64,000 nt of DNA from GAS188 sp963794475 (GCA_963794475.1 CAWCDW010000010.1:744001-808000), one strand, 5' to 3'; positions 25,954 to 35,069 are shown, numbered from the stretch's first letter. Made by a program: numbers and translations. The notes: generated by a model from the sequence alone, not told the origin.

Positions 25954-28365
25954 TCAACCAGCCTTTTGCATAAAGCTGTCGAGCACCATTTTGCGGCCGG
26001 CCTTGTCGAAATCGACGGTGAGCTTATTGCCGTCGATCCCGGCGACGACGCCCGGCCCGAATTTCTGATGGAAGACGCGCTCGCCCATGGTGAAGCCCGC
26101 ACCTTCGGCGATGGATGAGGCGAGAACCTCGCCCTCGATGAGGCGACCGCCTTGCCAAGAGCTACCTCCGGCGCGCCCGCGCTGGCCCGCTCGCTGCGCG
26201 CCGCTTTCACCTTCCATGCGCTGGCGTGCCTGGGCGCGCTTCCAGCCGGGCGTCGCATAGCTCGATCCGGCAAAGGCCGGCATGTTGTCGAAGCGCGAGG
26301 GTCCATGGCGGCCAGGCCCATATCCGGCCTGGCCTTCGGCCACCTCGGCATGAGCTTGCGGCAATTCGTCGATGAAGCGCGACGGCACGGTCGATTGCCA
26401 AAGGCCGTGCAGGCGCCGGTTGGTGGCGAAATAGATCTTCGCGTTGCGCCGCGCGCGCGTGATGCCGACATAGGCGAGGCGGCGCTCCTCCTCGAGGCCG
26501 GCGCGGCCGCTCTCATCGAGCGCGCGCTGGTTGGGAAAAAGGCCGTCCTCCCACCCGGGCAGGAACACCGTGTCGAATTCGAGGCCCTTTGCGCCGTGCA
26601 AGGTCATGAGCGAAACCCGGTCCTCATCCTCGCCGTCGCTTGCTTCCATGACGAGCGCGACATGCTCGAGGAAGGCGCGCATGTCGGGAAACTCCTCCAT
26701 CGAGCGCACGAGCTCCTTGAGGTTGTCGAGCCGGCCCGCGGCGTCGGCCGAGCGATCCGCCTTCCACATGTCGGTGTAGCCGGACTCTTCGAGGATTTGC
26801 GCCGCGACCTCGGTGTGCGGCGCGCCTCGCTCGAGCCGCTCAGCCCAGCCGGAGATGGCGATGAGGAGGTCGCGAAGCGAAACGCGGGGCTTGGGCTTGA
26901 GCTCCTCGGATTGCGCCAGCGCCTCGGCCGCCCGCAACAAGGGCACGCGCGCCGCTCGCGCATGGTTGTGCAGGAGCGAGAGCGTCGCTTCGGCGAGCCC
27001 ACGCTTCGGCGTATTGATGATGCGCTCGAAGGCGAGATCATCCGCCGGCTGCGTCACGATGCGGAAGTAAGCCAGCGCGTCGCGTATCTCCATGCGCTCG
27101 TAAAAGCGCGGGCCGCCGATGACGCGATAGGGAAGGCCAAGATTGACGAATCGGTCCTCGAACTCGCGCATCTGCGCCGAGATGCGCACCAGCACCGCCA
27201 TTTCCGAAAGCGCATGGCCCTTCGACTGGAGCGCCTCGATCTCGTCGCCGATGAGACGCGCCTCCTCTTGCGAATCCCAGGCGCCCGTGACGGTGACCAT
27301 GGCGCCGTCCTCGGCCTCGGTGCGCAGCGTCTTGCCGAGCCGCCCCTGGTTGTGGGCGATGAGCCCCGAGGCGGCGCCGAGAATGTGGCCGGTCGAGCGG
27401 TAATTCTGTTCGAGGCGAATGACCTTGGCGCCTGGAAAATCATGCTCGAAGCGCAAGATGTTGTCGACTTCCGCGCCGCGCCAGCCGTAGATCGACTGAT
27501 CGTCGTCGCCGACGCAACAGACGTTCCTGCGGCCCTGCGCCACGAGGCGAAGCCACAGATATTGAGCTACATTGGTGTCCTGGTACTCGTCGACGAGGAT
27601 GAAACGAAAGCGCTCGTGATAAAGCGCGAGCACGTCCGGATGCGCGCGAAAAATCGCGATGACATGCAAGAGGAGGTCGCCGAAATCGGCGGCGTTGAGC
27701 GTCGCGAGGCGCTCTTGATAGGCGCCGTAGAGCTTCACGCCCTTGCCGTTGCCGAAAGCCATGCCCTCGCCCGGCGGCACCTTGTCGGGCGCGAGACCGC
27801 GGTTTTTCCAACCGTCGATGACGTGCGCGAAATGCCGGGCCGGCCAGCGCTTCTCATCGAGGTTTTCAGCCGCGATCACCTGCTTCAGCAAGCGGATCTG
27901 ATCGTCCGTGTCGAGGATGGTGAAGTCGGGCCTAAGCCCGACGAGCTCCGCGTGCCGACGCAGCATCTTGGTGGCGATGGAATGGAAGGTGCCGAGCCAG
28001 GGCATGCCTTCGGCGACCTCGCCAAGGAGCAGCCCCACCCTGAGCTTCATCTCGCGCGCCGCCTTGTTGGTGAAGGTGACGGCGAGAATCTGGGAAGGAT
28101 AGGCGCGCGCCGTCGCGATGATGTGGGCGATGCGCGTGGTGAGCACCCGCGTCTTGCCGGTGCCGGCGCCGGAGAGCACGAGCACCGGCCCGTCGAGCGT
28201 CTCGACGGCTTGGCGCTGCTCGGCGTTCAGCCCTTCGAGGTAAGGCCGCCGACTTGCGCTCGCCGCGAGCGCACGTGCCGCAAGCCCCGCCGAGTTCGCG
28301 GGGGCGGTTTCGTCGGCGGGCGGCAAAGGCTCGGAAATGGCGAATCGCCTCCGCTGTTCGGGCAT
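25954..28365 (-). CDS. uvrD: UvrD/PcrA-type ATP-dependent DNA helicase
   Basis: 803 residues. Superfamily 1A motifs in order: Q-motif LNAEQRQAVE, Walker A LSGAGTGKTRVL, Ia AVTFTNKAAREM, II VDEYQDTN, III VGDDDQSIYGWRGA, IV LEQNYRST, V LMTLHGAKGLEFD and VI RLAYVGITRAR. The C-terminus is a glycine/arginine-rich linker followed by a Tudor-like segment, GERVFHQKFGPGVVAGIDGN, typical of PcrA/UvrD. It acts in nucleotide-excision and mismatch repair. It is convergent with the MFS gene. A 15-bp tandem repeat lies just upstream of its start. Confidence 0.95.
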   Translation of the reverse strand: MPEQRRRFAISEPLPPADETAPANSAGLAARALAASASRRPYLEGLNAEQRQAVETLDGPVLVLSGAGTGKTRVLTTRIAHIIATARAYPSQILAVTFTNKAAREMKLRVGLLLGEVAEGMPWLGTFHSIATKMLRRHAELVGLRPDFTILDTDDQIRLLKQVIAAENLDEKRWPARHFAHVIDGWKNRGLAPDKVPPGEGMAFGNGKGVKLYGAYQERLATLNAADFGDLLLHVIAIFRAHPDVLALYHERFRFILVDEYQDTNVAQYLWLRLVAQGRRNVCCVGDDDQSIYGWRGAEVDNILRFEHDFPGAKVIRLEQNYRSTGHILGAASGLIAHNQGRLGKTLRTEAEDGAMVTVTGAWDSQEEARLIGDEIEALQSKGHALSEMAVLVRISAQMREFEDRFVNLGLPYRVIGGPRFYERMEIRDALAYFRIVTQPADDLAFERIINTPKRGLAEATLSLLHNHARAARVPLLRAAEALAQSEELKPKPRVSLRDLLIAISGWAERLERGAPHTEVAAQILEESGYTDMWKADRSADAAGRLDNLKELVRSMEEFPDMRAFLEHVALVMEASDGEDEDRVSLMTLHGAKGLEFDTVFLPGWEDGLFPNQRALDESGRAGLEEERRLAYVGITRARRNAKIYFATNRRLHGLWQSTVPSRFIDELPQAHAEVAEGQAGYGPGRHGPSRFDNMPAFAGSSYATPGWKRAQARQRMEGESGAQRAGQRGRAGGSSWQGGRLIEGEVLASSIAEGAGFTMGERVFHQKFGPGVVAGIDGNKLTVDFDKAGRKMVLDSFMQKAG

Positions 28366-28404
28366 GGCTCTACATAAGGCGTTCCGCAGCCGTTCGCCAT
28401 GTGC

Positions 28405-28459
28405 CGCGAAGGCATCTGTCGCGAAGGCATCTATCGCGAGGGCATCTATCGCGAAGGCC
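28405..28459. repeat. 15-bp tandem repeat upstream of uvrD
   Basis: Three consecutive copies of the unit CGCGAAGGCATCTAT (with one or two substitutions), followed by a partial fourth copy. It is located between the uvrD start codon and the end of the upstream secreted-protein gene. Unit length is a multiple of three, but neither strand has a convincing gene here. It may affect the uvrD leader or be variable between strains. Confidence 0.75.
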
Positions 28460-28478
28460 TGCCCCTCGCCGAGCGCGA

Positions 28479-29009
28479 TCAGCTCGGAATGTAACGGCGC
28501 GCCCAGGCTGCGAAGGCTTGCGCCAAGGCGACCGCGCGCCGTTGCTCGCCGCCGGGCAGATACCAGGCTCCGCCGGAAGAAGAGGGCGAAACCGTGAGAA
28601 TGTCCTTCGTCGCGAGCTGCTGCCCATTCGGCCCGACAAGCGTGACCACGCCATCGAGATAATCATTGTCGGCGAGCTGGAAGACGTTGATGTCGCCGGT
28701 GTAGGTGGCGAGCGAGATGCTGCGCAAAAGCACCACGAGCCGCTCGCCTGGCCGCAAGCTGCCGGCAAATTGCACCTGAAGCGCCTGGGTGAGCTCGTCG
28801 CGCAACCCTTCGGCGTAGCCGCCGAGTCCTTGCGCGAGAAGCGGCCCCACATCGACGCTGATGGCCGGCGCGGCGCGCAGCACGGGGTGGTGGGCCGGCA
28901 CCCGGGCCTCGGCCATGCTCGTCCCAAGCACGCTCGCGAGCGCGAGGGCGACGGAGGCGATCGCGAGCTTCGTGCCCGAGCGGGCGGGCGCTACAGCGCA
29001 AATCGTCAT
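28479..29009 (-). CDS. Secreted protein of unknown function, coupled to upstream gene
   Basis: 176 residues from the ATG at 29009 behind GAGGAG. An N-terminal signal peptide is evident (LAIASVALALASVLGTSMAEA). The mature protein has AISVDVGPLLAQGLGGYAEG, a beta-rich middle (ERLVVLLRSISLATYTGDIN, DGVVTLVGPNGQQLATKDIL) and a helical end. I do not recognise the family; the shape recalls periplasmic proteins exported with lipid or glycan assembly systems, but that is a guess. Its start overlaps the stop of the 500-residue gene (ATGA). Confidence 0.7.
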   Translation of the reverse strand: MTICAVAPARSGTKLAIASVALALASVLGTSMAEARVPAHHPVLRAAPAISVDVGPLLAQGLGGYAEGLRDELTQALQVQFAGSLRPGERLVVLLRSISLATYTGDINVFQLADNDYLDGVVTLVGPNGQQLATKDILTVSPSSSGGAWYLPGGEQRRAVALAQAFAAWARRYIPS

Positions 29010-30508
29010 GGAAAGGGCTCCTCGGCATGGAAGTCGTCCGCGCCACTCAAACGAAGGTCCGCTTCGTCGTGAGAAGCAGCGCTCGGATGCGCTTCCATCT
29101 TTCCTGAGATAAGAAAAAGACGCGTGGCTAACAAGCGCGCCGGAGGCTGCGGCGCGGTCATCGCCGTGACATTTTCGTGAGCTGGAGCGAGACGGGCGAG
29201 CGTCGCTCCGACGAAGGGCGCATCTCTCGCCATCAGCCGCACCTTGGCCTCGAGCGCGGCTCGAAGCCGCTCGGCTTGCGGAAACTCCTCGTCGGTCCAG
29301 AAGCGCTTGCGCTTGTCGAAATAGCCGATGGTGTCGAGGAAGGCCGACGCGAAATAATACATGTCGCCCAGCGGCTCGGCGGCCGCGGTCGGGGCGATCT
29401 CGCCATCGGCGCCAATCGAGCGGTTCAGCGCCCAATCGAGCATGCGCCGGATCTCGGCGCGCGCCGCCTCACGCTGCTCCTCGCGCATAGACGGCCATCC
29501 GAGGCTGAAAAGCGTGGCGACGTCATAATTGTTGTGGTTCGTCATGCCGTCGCTGTCGAGCCAGCCTTGCGGGTAGGGCCTGTCCTTGATGGCAAGCAGC
29601 GTATCGATCAATTCGGGCCAATGGGCGATCCTTCCCTTGGTGTAGCGCGCCATGTGGAAGGTGATGGAAAGATCGCTCGTTTTTATGAGGCGCCCCTCGT
29701 CCTTGTACCACTCGCCGAAGAAGCCCGTCTCGGGGTCTTGCCAGGAGGCGAGGAAATTCGTGAAGGCGCTCTTGAACTCAGGCTTCGCGAAATAGCCAAG
29801 GACGCCGCCGCGCAGCACGAGGCGCGAAAGCACTCCGGTCGCGACGTTGAGCTCCTTGCGGTGATCGATCCCTTCCGTTCGCGGGTCGGAGACGGTGATC
29901 TTGGAAAGATAGGCGAGGAGCGAGGCCGGCGTCGCGACGCGGTCGAGAAAGCGCGGCGGCAGCTTGCCGGGCCACCCGCGCGGATCGAGGAGCTCGTCCC
30001 CCGAATCGCCGAGCTTCAAGAACCATTCCGCGTCGCAAGCGCCGTAGCTGCCGTCCGCATCCTGCGGCAAAATGTTGGCGTCCCCGCCATTGAGCGAGGC
30101 GGCATCGACGAGCGCGTGCTTCAGGCGCTCGAGCGTTGCCCTTGCGCTCGCCGCATCGCTCGTCGAGCTGATCCGCCAGCGCAATTCGACGAGCGCCTGG
30201 CGCGCGCAACCGACGCCCTTGCCCTCGCGCTCGGCGGCGAGCAGCACGGAATTCGCCTCGGCGATGACGGGCCTCGCCTCGCGCGCGAAGGCCACCATCT
30301 CGGGGCGGCCCCAATGGAGAAGGCGGCGAGGCTCGAAAAGCGGCGGCGCGTCCGCGGCGAGCGCCCATGCCGCCGACAACGCTGTCGCCGTCAACCCGGT
30401 TGCGGTCAGGATGAGAAGCGCGGCCGCGAGGAGCCGGCCGTCAGTGGGCTTTCGCAATGAGACCCGTCCCTCGTTGTGGAGGTCGAAATCCGAATAGGCC
30501 AAGCCCAC
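29006..30508 (-). CDS. Large exported protein of unknown function
   Basis: 500 residues. A membrane/signal segment lies at about 24-50 (LLAAALLILTATGLTATALS), preceded by a long cytoplasmic leader; a GTG about 16 codons in is an alternative start. The exported part is alpha-helical and rich in aromatic residues, with WQDPETGFFGEWYKDEG and GWLDSDGMTNHNNYDVATLF, reminiscent of alpha/alpha-toroid proteins such as some glycoside hydrolases and lyases. I cannot assign a family. It overlaps the next gene by 4 bp, so the pair likely works together in the envelope. Confidence 0.7.
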   Translation of the reverse strand: MGLAYSDFDLHNEGRVSLRKPTDGRLLAAALLILTATGLTATALSAAWALAADAPPLFEPRRLLHWGRPEMVAFAREARPVIAEANSVLLAAEREGKGVGCARQALVELRWRISSTSDAASARATLERLKHALVDAASLNGGDANILPQDADGSYGACDAEWFLKLGDSGDELLDPRGWPGKLPPRFLDRVATPASLLAYLSKITVSDPRTEGIDHRKELNVATGVLSRLVLRGGVLGYFAKPEFKSAFTNFLASWQDPETGFFGEWYKDEGRLIKTSDLSITFHMARYTKGRIAHWPELIDTLLAIKDRPYPQGWLDSDGMTNHNNYDVATLFSLGWPSMREEQREAARAEIRRMLDWALNRSIGADGEIAPTAAAEPLGDMYYFASAFLDTIGYFDKRKRFWTDEEFPQAERLRAALEAKVRLMARDAPFVGATLARLAPAHENVTAMTAPQPPARLLATRLFLISGKMEAHPSAASHDEADLRLSGADDFHAEEPFP

Positions 30509-30675
30509 CCGGCGCGCATCTAGCCTGGAAAGACGGGTTTTGACAAGTTTTCCGGCGATTCAGCCACGTTTTCGAGGTGCGCTCACACCCCTCATACGCC
30601 CTCCGCGGAAGGCACGAGGGGGTTGAGGTGCGCGTTCTTTTTCCCGCAAGGGAGAAGGGGCGCCCGGATGGTGCT

Positions 30676-30705
30676 GAAAAAAGCGCTCCGCGCGCCTCGC
30701 GCCCG
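30676..30705 (-). terminator. Possible terminator after the sugar-type binding-protein gene
   Basis: Just past the stop at 30706, the minus strand has GC-rich repeats (GCGCGAGGCGCGC, then GGAGCGC) followed by six T. The stem is short, so this is a moderate candidate for a rho-independent terminator. Confidence 0.35.
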
Positions 30706-31791
30706 TCAGTTCTCGAAGCGTTTGCCGACCTTGTCGACATTCTCCTTGGTGACGAGCTGAGCACGGGTATCGAGGTTGGCGGCCGAGACGCCGCGATCGA
30801 TCTGGAGGTAAAGCTGCATCACCGGCCAGAAGCCTTGCAGGAAGGGCTGCTGGCCGAGCGAGCCGGTGAGCGCGCCGGCCCGGATCGCCTCCTGCTGCTT
30901 CGGCCCGAGATCGAAGCCGAAGGCGCAGATCTCGCCGTTCTTCTTGAGCTGCGCAATGGCGTCCCCGAGCGCCGGCGTGGTGAAGCCGTTCGCGGTGAAG
31001 GCGCCGACGACATCCTTGCGGCTTTCGATGAGAGACGTGATCGAGCCGACGATGTTGTTGGCGTCGACGTCGATGCCGATATTGTTTTGGCCCGCATCGA
31101 TCTTGAAATCCTTGAGGCGGCCCGCCGCGTTGAGCGCCTTCACGGTCGCCTGGAAGGCCGCGGTAATGCGGTTGTTCACCTCAACATTGCCGAGCGTCGT
31201 GGTGTTCGGGAAGATGATCGACCCGCCCTTGACGTTTTTCTTGAGAAGGCAGGCGGCGAGCGCCTCGCCGCCGATCGCCGCCGCGGAAGCATCCTGCCCC
31301 GTATGCGAGATCGAGGAGCGGTCGAGGAGCTTCGGATCGTAGGAGTTCGTGGTCGCGATCGGAATGCCCTTCTCGGTGAGCTTCCTGACGATGTCGTCAT
31401 AGGCGCCGGACTGGGGCGTGGTCATGATCACGCCATCGATCGTCGGATCGTTGATGATCTGGTTGAGAATCTCGATCTCGCGCGGAATGTCGTCGACAGG
31501 CGCTTCGGAGCCGAGCATCACAAGATTGATGCCGAAGGCGTCCGCCGCAACCTTGGCTCCGACATAGGTGGGATCGAAGAAGCCGTTGCCGGCCGTATGC
31601 GTGACGATGGCAAAGGTGAGCTTGCCGTCGTTCGAATGAAAATTCTTGGTGGCCGGGCTTTCCCTGGCGGCTTCCTCGAAGGAATAGCCGCCGACCGCTT
31701 TCGACAATGCGCCCGATTGCGCGTGCGCGCCGCCGCCGAGGAGCGACAAGGCTCCCGCCGCGAGCGCGATGTTCGACAAAAGCTTGTGCAT
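30706..31791 (-). CDS. Sugar-type ABC transporter substrate-binding protein (type 1 periplasmic fold)
   Basis: 361 residues with a signal peptide ending AHAQ. The type-1 periplasmic binding fold is shown by LTFAIVTHTAGNGFFDPTYV, the paired-domain hinge region DDIPREIEILNQIINDPTID and GVIMTTPQSGAYDDIVRKL, and later VGAFTANGFTTPALGDAIAQ and FGFDLGPKQQEAIRAGAL. It belongs to the ribose/xylose/autoinducer-2 binding group. The ligand is unknown. There is no permease or ATPase beside it: the phn operon lies upstream and the secreted pair downstream on the same strand. Confidence 0.88.
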   Translation of the reverse strand: MHKLLSNIALAAGALSLLGGGAHAQSGALSKAVGGYSFEEAARESPATKNFHSNDGKLTFAIVTHTAGNGFFDPTYVGAKVAADAFGINLVMLGSEAPVDDIPREIEILNQIINDPTIDGVIMTTPQSGAYDDIVRKLTEKGIPIATTNSYDPKLLDRSSISHTGQDASAAAIGGEALAACLLKKNVKGGSIIFPNTTTLGNVEVNNRITAAFQATVKALNAAGRLKDFKIDAGQNNIGIDVDANNIVGSITSLIESRKDVVGAFTANGFTTPALGDAIAQLKKNGEICAFGFDLGPKQQEAIRAGALTGSLGQQPFLQGFWPVMQLYLQIDRGVSAANLDTRAQLVTKENVDKVGKRFEN

Positions 31792-31819
31792 CGGCCTTCC
31801 TCCCTCGGCTCATGGACGG

Positions 31820-31843
31820 CCGCCCGGCGACCGTGCCGGGCGG
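31820..31843. other. Stem-loop between the phn operon end and the binding-protein gene
   Basis: CCGCCCGGC and GCCGGGCGG form a perfect 9-bp stem with a 6-base loop. It lies 80 bp past the acetyltransferase stop and about 30 bp before the binding-protein ATG. There is no T run after it on the minus strand, so it is more likely a processing, stabilising or rho-assisted element than a standard terminator. Confidence 0.45.
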
Positions 31844-31923
31844 GCTCGCGCGAGGTTAGGGCAGGGGAGGCGGCTTCACAACCGCGCCTCGGGGGTGTGG
31901 GAGCTCAATCAAGGGGCAGAGGT

Positions 31924-32541
31924 TTAGCTCGTCTCGTATTTCTCGAGAAAGCCTTCGATCGGCAGCGTCCGAAAATCGGATAGCGCGTGATGAAGCTGGT
32001 CGTGGCTCCAGTTCCACCAAGCGAGCGTCGAAAGGCGCCGCGCGATCGCCTCGGGAAAGCGGGGTTTGATCACCCGCGCCGGGTTGCCAGCGACGATCGT
32101 GTAGGCCGGCACATCCTTGGTGACGATCGCCCCCGCGGCGACGACAGCGCCGTCGCCGATGCGGCGCCCGGGCAGGATGACCGCGCCATGCCCGATCCAG
32201 ACGTCGTTGCCCAAGATGACGCGATGCGAGCGCCGCCAATCGAAAAAGCCGTCTTCATCGGCTTCGCCGTCGAAGTAGGCGGATGCGCGATAGGTGAAAT
32301 GCGCCTGGGAAGCGCGCCACATCGGGTGATTGCCGGGATTGATGCGCGTCATCGCGGCAATCGAGCAAAACTTGCCGACCGCCGTGTAGGCCATGTCGCC
32401 GTCGTTGACGATGTAGGAATAGTCGCCGAGCTCGCTTTGAAGAACGCGCGTGCGCGCGCCGACCTCGGTGTAGCGGCCAAGCGTCGAGGCCTTCACCTGC
32501 GCGCTCGGGTCGATAAGAGGCTGCTCCGTGAGCTTCCTCAC
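31924..32541 (-). CDS. Hexapeptide-repeat acetyltransferase of the phosphonate operon
   Basis: 205 residues with left-handed beta-helix repeats: AQVKASTLGRYTEVGARTRV, WIGHGAVILPGRRIGDGAVV and AAGAIVTKDVPAYTIVAGNP. The acceptor histidine of this family is probably in INPGNHPMWRASQAHFTYRA. It is the last gene of the phn operon and overlaps the DUF1045 gene by 4 bp. Such xenobiotic/chloramphenicol-type acetyltransferases are often attached to C-P lyase operons and may acetylate aminophosphonates before cleavage; this role is inferred from context. Confidence 0.88.
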   Translation of the reverse strand: MRKLTEQPLIDPSAQVKASTLGRYTEVGARTRVLQSELGDYSYIVNDGDMAYTAVGKFCSIAAMTRINPGNHPMWRASQAHFTYRASAYFDGEADEDGFFDWRRSHRVILGNDVWIGHGAVILPGRRIGDGAVVAAGAIVTKDVPAYTIVAGNPARVIKPRFPEAIARRLSTLAWWNWSHDQLHHALSDFRTLPIEGFLEKYETS

Positions 32542-33254
32542 GCGCGGCCGCCCTGTAAGGCATGACGCTCATGGATGAGGAAGGATGCGCCCTGCGCCTT
32601 TTGGGTAAAGAGCGCCAACGCATCGAGCGCGAAAGCTGCGCCGCCCGTTTCACGTCGAAAGCTTTCGGCGAGCGCTTCTTTCAACTCGTGACGCAAGGCC
32701 TCGTCGCGAACCTTTCCGGTAAGCGACATGTGAAAACGAAAATCCTCGAGCACATAAGGGTAGCCCCATCGGTCGAGATTGCGGATTTGCCGCTCGCTCA
32801 GTGCGGCAGCGAGCCTGCGCCCGCGCTCGGCGGGCGAGAGCGGTGCGCGGAACCGGTCGAAGCCTGTCACCACCGAGGCCGCGAAGGACTGAAGCTCGCT
32901 CGGCGCGCCGGTCGCGACGAGCGCCAGGAACTCGCCGATCACGCGCACGCCGAGCTCGAAAGGCGGGAGAGCGACGGTGCCTTCACAAAAGACACGAATT
33001 GCTTGCGACAAATGCTCGATCGCCGTCGTGTTCGCGAGCGCGAAGGGGGCCTTCAACGTGGCGTGAAAACCATAGCGGCGAGGATCGGCGGTGAGCGCGC
33101 TCCAGCACTCGGGCTTCAGCCCCAAAGGCGGCCGTCTCGCCACCGCTTCGCCCGTTGCCGCATCATAGCCGATCATCGCCGAGCCGAAAAACCAAAGCGG
33201 ATCCTCCGGCCGCGGGGCGGCGTAAATCGCCACTCGGCCGCTTGAAGCGAGCAT
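32538..33254 (-). CDS. DUF1045 phosphonate-operon protein (2H phosphoesterase-like)
   Basis: 238 residues. Two H-x-S/T motifs, FHATLKAPF near residue 63 and FHMSLTGKV near residue 173, give it the look of a 2H phosphoesterase. DUF1045 proteins are found almost only in phn operons. In some bacteria they have been proposed to replace PhnP, the cyclic phosphodiesterase, which is absent here. It lies 4 bp after phnM and overlaps the acetyltransferase gene. Confidence 0.85.
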   Translation of the reverse strand: MLASSGRVAIYAAPRPEDPLWFFGSAMIGYDAATGEAVARRPPLGLKPECWSALTADPRRYGFHATLKAPFALANTTAIEHLSQAIRVFCEGTVALPPFELGVRVIGEFLALVATGAPSELQSFAASVVTGFDRFRAPLSPAERGRRLAAALSERQIRNLDRWGYPYVLEDFRFHMSLTGKVRDEALRHELKEALAESFRRETGGAAFALDALALFTQKAQGASFLIHERHALQGGRA

Positions 33255-33258
33255 CCGT

Positions 33259-34446
33259 TCAGAACACGATTTCGCCGCCGCACCACACGCGGCGCACGAG
33301 CGGCGTGTCGCCGATGAAACGCAAGCGGACGAGGTCGGCGCGCCTTTCCGGCAACAACCGGCCGCGATCGGTCAAATTCAGCATGTCGGCCACTTGCGAA
33401 GTGACGAGCGCGAAAGCTTCGTGCAAGGCAAGGCCCGGGTCGCGCGTCAAAAGCCGCACGGCTTGCAAAAGGCTCGCCGGCACATAATCCGACGACAACC
33501 CGTCAAGCAGGCCCGCCGCGACAAGGTCACGCACCGCCACGCCGCCGGTGTGCGATCCCCCGCGCACGACGTTCGGCGCGCCCGCGACGGTCTTGAGCCC
33601 CATCGTTTTCGCCTTCGTCGCCGCTTCGCTCGTCGTCGGAAACTCGCTGATGGCGCAGCCGGCGGCGACGGCCTCCATCACATGTTCCTCCGTCGTGTCG
33701 TCATGGCTCGCGAGCACGATGCCGGAGCCTCCGAACATCTCCACGACGAGTGCCCAGTTGCGCGACACCAGCCGTCCCCGCTGACCGCGTTCCTCGATCG
33801 CCGTCTCGATTTCGGCGGCGCTGCGTCCGGTGCCGGTCATGAAATTGCGCAAATCGCCGATGTTGCGCCACTGCCTGTAGCCCGGCGTGTGGTCCATGAG
33901 CGAGACGAGACGCAAGATCGGCTTTCCCACCTGCGCCTCGACCAAGGCCGGAAGGTCCGGGTCGGTCAGCTCGCAGCGCAGATGCAGGAAATGATTGATG
34001 CGGAACATCTCCCGATCGGCCGCCATCTCGATTGCATCGATCTCCTCGGCGAAGATCTCCTTGCGCTGGCCGACCGAGTTCTCGTAGGTGCCGGCGCAAA
34101 TGGCATCGAAGACCGTGGTGATGCCGGAGGCTGCCATTTGCGCATCGTTGGCCACCGCGGCGGCGAGCGGGTTCGGCCAACGCACCTTGGGGCGGGGCAG
34201 CAAATGCTTCTCGAGGTTGTCGGTGTGAATCTCCACGAGGCCAGGAACGATGAGATCGCCCTCGCAATCGATGGCGCCCGGCAGCGAGGAACGGCCGTGA
34301 TCGATGCCTCGAATGCCCGCGGCGTCGAAGCTCAGCGTTCCGGATATCGCCTCGCCCTCGAGAACGAGCCGGGCGTTGGTGAGCACCGTCTCCTGCGTCG
34401 ATCGGCTTCGTTCCTGGCGCTGGAGCGTTCGGGCATCCGTGGTCAT
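33259..34446 (-). CDS. phnM: Alpha-D-ribose 1-methylphosphonate 5-triphosphate diphosphatase
   Basis: 395 residues from the ATG at 34446, which overlaps the phnN stop (ATGA). The amidohydrolase-like metal site is visible in VEIHTDNLEKHLLPRPKVRW and SHDDTTEEHVMEAVAAGCAI. PhnM removes pyrophosphate from the ribose-phosphonate triphosphate made by the PhnGHIL complex, giving the substrate of PhnJ. Length and motifs are normal. Confidence 0.95.
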   Translation of the reverse strand: MTTDARTLQRQERSRSTQETVLTNARLVLEGEAISGTLSFDAAGIRGIDHGRSSLPGAIDCEGDLIVPGLVEIHTDNLEKHLLPRPKVRWPNPLAAAVANDAQMAASGITTVFDAICAGTYENSVGQRKEIFAEEIDAIEMAADREMFRINHFLHLRCELTDPDLPALVEAQVGKPILRLVSLMDHTPGYRQWRNIGDLRNFMTGTGRSAAEIETAIEERGQRGRLVSRNWALVVEMFGGSGIVLASHDDTTEEHVMEAVAAGCAISEFPTTSEAATKAKTMGLKTVAGAPNVVRGGSHTGGVAVRDLVAAGLLDGLSSDYVPASLLQAVRLLTRDPGLALHEAFALVTSQVADMLNLTDRGRLLPERRADLVRLRFIGDTPLVRRVWCGGEIVF

Positions 34447-35069
34447 GATGTCTTCTCGATGCTGGTCGCGGTGTCGCCGCGCACCGGCGGCGACTCGGCG
34501 GAAAAGGAGAGAGGTGTTTGCGTCGCGCATTCGCGCAAGAAAGCGAGCAGCGCCTCGGCGCCATCCTGCGGCGAACGATCGTTGCTGATGTAGTGGGGCG
34601 CCGCATGCGCGCCGACCGGAAGATCGGGACGGCGCAACCTCGCTTCATGCTGCGACATGGGTTCGCGCCCGCGCTCGGCAAGCCTTGCGGCCAGCATCTC
34701 CACGGGCGCGGTGATGATGACGACGCGTGAATTCGGGTAGCGATGCACCGCCTCGGGGATGATGGCGCGCGACACATTGACGATGACGATGCGCCCTTCC
34801 GCGAGGTCCCGGTCGATCGTGCGGGGCACGCCATAGCACAGCCCATGCGCCTCCCAGCTCAAGGCGAAGGTGCCCTCTTCCTGTCGACGGGCGAATTCCG
34901 CGACGCTCGCCGGTTCATGATCTTCCGCGCCGGCATCGCGCGGCCGGGTGATGACGCGACAGACGAAGACGAAACGCGGCTCGCCGCGAAGGCGCTGCTG
35001 CGCGAGCCGGAGCAGCGTGTCCTTGCCGGCTCCCGACGGGCCGGCGATCAGGACGAGCGTGCCGTTCAT
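34443..35069 (-). CDS. phnN: Ribose 1,5-bisphosphate phosphokinase
   Basis: 208 residues. Walker A is GPSGAGKDTLL at residues 10-20, followed by the guanylate-kinase-like VFVCRVITRPRDAGAEDHEP region. PhnN converts ribose 1,5-bisphosphate to PRPP, feeding the sugar left after C-P bond cleavage into nucleotide metabolism. It overlaps phnL upstream and phnM downstream by 4 bp each. Confidence 0.93.
   Translation of the reverse strand: MNGTLVLIAGPSGAGKDTLLRLAQQRLRGEPRFVFVCRVITRPRDAGAEDHEPASVAEFARRQEEGTFALSWEAHGLCYGVPRTIDRDLAEGRIVIVNVSRAIIPEAVHRYPNSRVVIITAPVEMLAARLAERGREPMSQHEARLRRPDLPVGAHAAPHYISNDRSPQDGAEALLAFLRECATQTPLSFSAESPPVRGDTATSIEKTS

Noticed and set aside
26152..28377. 741-residue plus-strand frame opposite uvrD
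   Set aside because: It is an antisense shadow of a complete UvrD helicase gene, with no start signal or recognisable motif.
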